Below, one piece after another: positions 49,825 to 51,811 of a stretch of DNA of 51,811 nucleotides. Source of the DNA: Azospirillum sp. TSO22-1 (GTDB taxonomy: Bacteria > Pseudomonadota > Alphaproteobacteria > Azospirillales > Azospirillaceae); contig NZ_LGQZ01000041.1 in assembly GCF_003116015.1 (NCBI RefSeq), positions 1 through 51,811 of the forward strand, given 5' to 3'. Under the pieces are notes generated by a model. The model saw only the letters and a program-made list of their open reading frames with translations, was not told the origin of the DNA and did no database searches. A program made the translations under genes and the position numbers. Numbering within the stretch: the stretch's first letter is position 1; every line of letters begins with the position of its first letter.

Positions 49825-51615
49825 ATGGGCTTGTCGATCCTGGACGCCCTGGAAGATGACGACGACGCGCCGTCGCTCCCGGTGATGGAGCGGTGGCGGG
49901 GGGTGCTGGCCGAGGTCGAGTACGCCTTCCAGCCCATCGTGCAGATGCGTTCCGGCCGCTGCCACGGCTACGAGGCGCTGATGCGCGGGCTGGAGCGCAC
50001 GCCCTACGCCGATCCCGGCGCGCTGCTCGACGCCGCCTGCGCGCAGGGCGTGCTGGTGGAGGTGGAGGCGGCGCTGCACGCCAAGGCCATCGAGACCTAC
50101 TGCGCGCTGGACGGCTGGCTGAGCGCCAAGCTGTTCCTCAACGTCGACGCCCGCGCGGTGGGGGTGAGCCCGCTCATGTGGCTGCCGGTGCTGGAGCGCT
50201 TTCCCGGCCTCGCCGTCACCTTCGAGATCTCCGAGCGCAAGGAGCTGCGGCCCGAGATCGGCATCGAGGCGATGATCGAGCAGTACCGGCGCGGCGGGCT
50301 GGGCGTGGCGCTCGACGATTTCGGGGTCGGCTACGCCGGGCTGAAGCTGCTGTACGAGGCGAAGCCAGACTACGTGAAGGTGGACCGCTTCTTCGTCGCC
50401 GGCATCGACCGCGACATGCGCAAGCGGGCCATCGCCAACGCGCTGATCAGCTACGCGCACGCGCTGGGCATCCTGACGCTGGCCGAGGGCATCGAGACGG
50501 AGTCCGAGTTCTACGCCTGCCGCGACCTGGGCTTCGACTTCGCCCAGGGCTACCTGATCGCCCGGCCGCGCACCGGATTGGCGGAGCTGCCGCTGTCCAG
50601 CCAGGTGGTCGAGTCCCTCAACCGCAACGACCGCCGCCGCGGCGCCGACAGCCGCCAGCGCGTCTACGAGGTGATGGAGCGGCTGGCGCCGCTGCCGGTC
50701 GGTTCGCCGAAGACGGCGCTGCTCGACTATTTCAGCGGCAGCGGCGCGCCGCTGGTCGCCCCGGTGGTGGACGACCACCGCCGCCCGCTCGGGCTGGTGC
50801 GCGAGCGCGACCTGAAGCGCTTCGTCTACTCCCGCTTCGGCGGCGAACTGCTGCGCAACAAGGGGGTGGGCGGCAACCTCGCGGACCTCGTGCTGCGCAG
50901 CCCGGTGTGCGACATCGCCACGCCGCTCGACCAGGTGATCGAGGCCTTCTCGGCGGAAGAGGCGACGGACGGGATCATCATCATCGAGGGCGGGGAGTAC
51001 GCCGGTTTCCTGTCGTCGGGCGCGCTGATCCGGCTGGTGCACGAACGCAACCTCGCGGTCGCCGCCGACCAGAACCCGCTGACCCGCCTGCCCGGCAACA
51101 CCGCCATCGTCCGCCACATCGAATCCGTGCTGGAGGACCGCGAGCGGCCGCACGTGCTGGCCTACCTCGACTTCGACAACTTCAAGCCGTTCAACGACAC
51201 CTACGGCTTCCGCCAGGGCGACCGCGCCATCCTGATGTTCAGCGAGCGCCTGAAGGCCCTGGCCGGCGCCGGCGGCGCCTTCGCCGGGCACGTCGGCGGC
51301 GACGACTTCTTCCTGGCGGTCAGCGGCCTGGAGGAGGCGGAGGTGTGCGCCCGGCTGGCCGAGCTGGTGACCCGCTTCCGCTCCGACGCCGAGAGCCTGT
51401 ACGACCCCGACACCCGGCGGGCCGGCCGGCTGGTCGCCAACGACCGCTTCGGCTATCCGCGCGAGTTCCCGCTGCTGTCGGTGAGCGGCGTGGCGGTGGT
51501 GCTGCCGCCCGGCGCGCAGGGCCTGACCCCGGATGCCATCAACGCCACCATCGCCGCCAACAAGGAACACGCCAAGAGCAGCGCCGAGAAGCTGCGTGTG
51601 GTGCGGCTGGGGTGA
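49825..51615 (+). CDS. EAL-CBS-GGDDF c-di-GMP turnover protein
   Basis: The 596-residue cytoplasmic protein has an EAL phosphodiesterase domain (about 25-255) with all catalytic residues visible: Glu50 in YEALMRG, Asn106, Glu134, Asp164-Asp165 in DDFGVG, Lys185, Glu221 and Gln241. A CBS-like pair follows (about 275-410). The C-terminal GGDEF domain has DFDNFKPFND but the signature is GGDDF (491-495), with Asp instead of the catalytic Glu. It is probably a phosphodiesterase whose CBS and degenerate cyclase domains regulate it; EPS production next door is the likely target of c-di-GMP. Confidence 0.92.
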   Translation: MGLSILDALEDDDDAPSLPVMERWRGVLAEVEYAFQPIVQMRSGRCHGYEALMRGLERTPYADPGALLDAACAQGVLVEVEAALHAKAIETYCALDGWLSAKLFLNVDARAVGVSPLMWLPVLERFPGLAVTFEISERKELRPEIGIEAMIEQYRRGGLGVALDDFGVGYAGLKLLYEAKPDYVKVDRFFVAGIDRDMRKRAIANALISYAHALGILTLAEGIETESEFYACRDLGFDFAQGYLIARPRTGLAELPLSSQVVESLNRNDRRRGADSRQRVYEVMERLAPLPVGSPKTALLDYFSGSGAPLVAPVVDDHRRPLGLVRERDLKRFVYSRFGGELLRNKGVGGNLADLVLRSPVCDIATPLDQVIEAFSAEEATDGIIIIEGGEYAGFLSSGALIRLVHERNLAVAADQNPLTRLPGNTAIVRHIESVLEDRERPHVLAYLDFDNFKPFNDTYGFRQGDRAILMFSERLKALAGAGGAFAGHVGGDDFFLAVSGLEEAEVCARLAELVTRFRSDAESLYDPDTRRAGRLVANDRFGYPREFPLLSVSGVAVVLPPGAQGLTPDAINATIAANKEHAKSSAEKLRVVRLG

Positions 51616-51624
51616 TGGAATGCG

Positions 51625-51685
51625 CCCTCTCCCGGCCGGGTCGGGAGAGGGAGGGGACCCAGGCGCAGCCTGAGGAGGGTGAGGG
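51625..51685. repeat. Dispersed intergenic repeat with CCCTCTCCC/GGGAGAGGG hairpin
   Basis: The segment has a 9-bp stem (51625-51633 with 51643-51651) and the phrase GGGGACCC...GGAGGGTGAGGG. Similar repeats are scattered between genes in many high-GC proteobacteria, as I remember. It follows the EAL-CBS-GGDDF gene and may also act as a terminator. The remaining 126 bases to the window end show no gene. Confidence 0.6.
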
Positions 51686-51811
51686 CATCGGCTTCGCGGG
51701 AACAACTTGCCCCCACCCCGACCACCGGTCGCCCGCAAGTCGGGCGACCGCGCTCCGCCTACGATCGCCTTCGGCGCTCGTTGCCTTCGGCACCGGCTCC
51801 ACGCCCCCGCC

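Overview
The window is about 52 kb of high-GC DNA (roughly 70 percent) with dense, short-spaced genes. It contains a System I cytochrome c maturation operon, a cobalamin riboswitch in front of bluB, a chemoreceptor, hybrid kinase and c-di-GMP proteins, and a Wzx/Wzy-type exopolysaccharide locus. Together these suggest an alphaproteobacterium, probably an Azospirillum-like member of the Rhodospirillales. The assignment is inference from gene content and composition; no rRNA is present to confirm it.

Layout. 1-3.1 kb: the end of ccmF, then ccmH and ccmI, with no ccmG between them. 3.2-4.8 kb: bluB under a B12 riboswitch and a Lys/Pro-rich lipoprotein. 5.2-9.6 kb: a polyferredoxin membrane protein with a P19-type periplasmic iron protein, an NrfJ-like OB-fold protein, an M48 metallopeptidase and a secreted protein. 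9.6-12.9 kb: a large hybrid histidine kinase. 13-16 kb: a lipoprotein, several very small ORFs and a Crp/Fnr regulator. 16-18.8 kb: a family-3 solute-binding protein, a chemoreceptor and a Tat-exported HiuH. A palindrome family TTCCC-N6-GGGAA lies in intergenic DNA at several points between 5 and 16 kb.

18.9-41.7 kb is a large surface-polysaccharide locus. It holds three GT4 glycosyltransferases (one fused to an NTP_transf_5-type nucleotidyltransferase), a flippase, two Wzy/O-antigen-ligase-like proteins, an acyltransferase, a BY-kinase co-polymerase, an outer-membrane beta-barrel, a PPP phosphatase, a Wza-like export lipoprotein, a secreted GQ-repeat protein, a WbaP-like initiating transferase, a WecG/TagA transferase, a GDP-mannose 3,5-epimerase of the plant type and an ABC exporter. 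The genes appear to cover sugar activation, chain initiation, elongation, flipping, polymerisation, length control and export.

41.8-44.4 kb carries three tandem tail-collar (MdpB-like) proteins with a GNAT gene and a small DUF protein, without other phage genes. 44.8-48.7 kb is a lasso-peptide-like RiPP cassette: a 56-residue precursor (not recovered by simple ORF calling because it is short and starts at GTG), an asparagine-synthetase-like cyclase without the glutaminase Cys, and a convergent, overlapping operon of PqqD (B1), B2 peptidase and HprK-like kinase. The precursor leader matches the lasso leader pattern with Trp in place of Tyr, and it ends in Ser, the residue that known lasso kinases phosphorylate. 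I regard this cassette, embedded next to an EPS locus with an NTP_transf_5 domain, as the best candidate for an undescribed system. The window ends with an OsmC-like protein, small hypotheticals and an EAL-CBS-GGDDF protein followed by a dispersed repeat.
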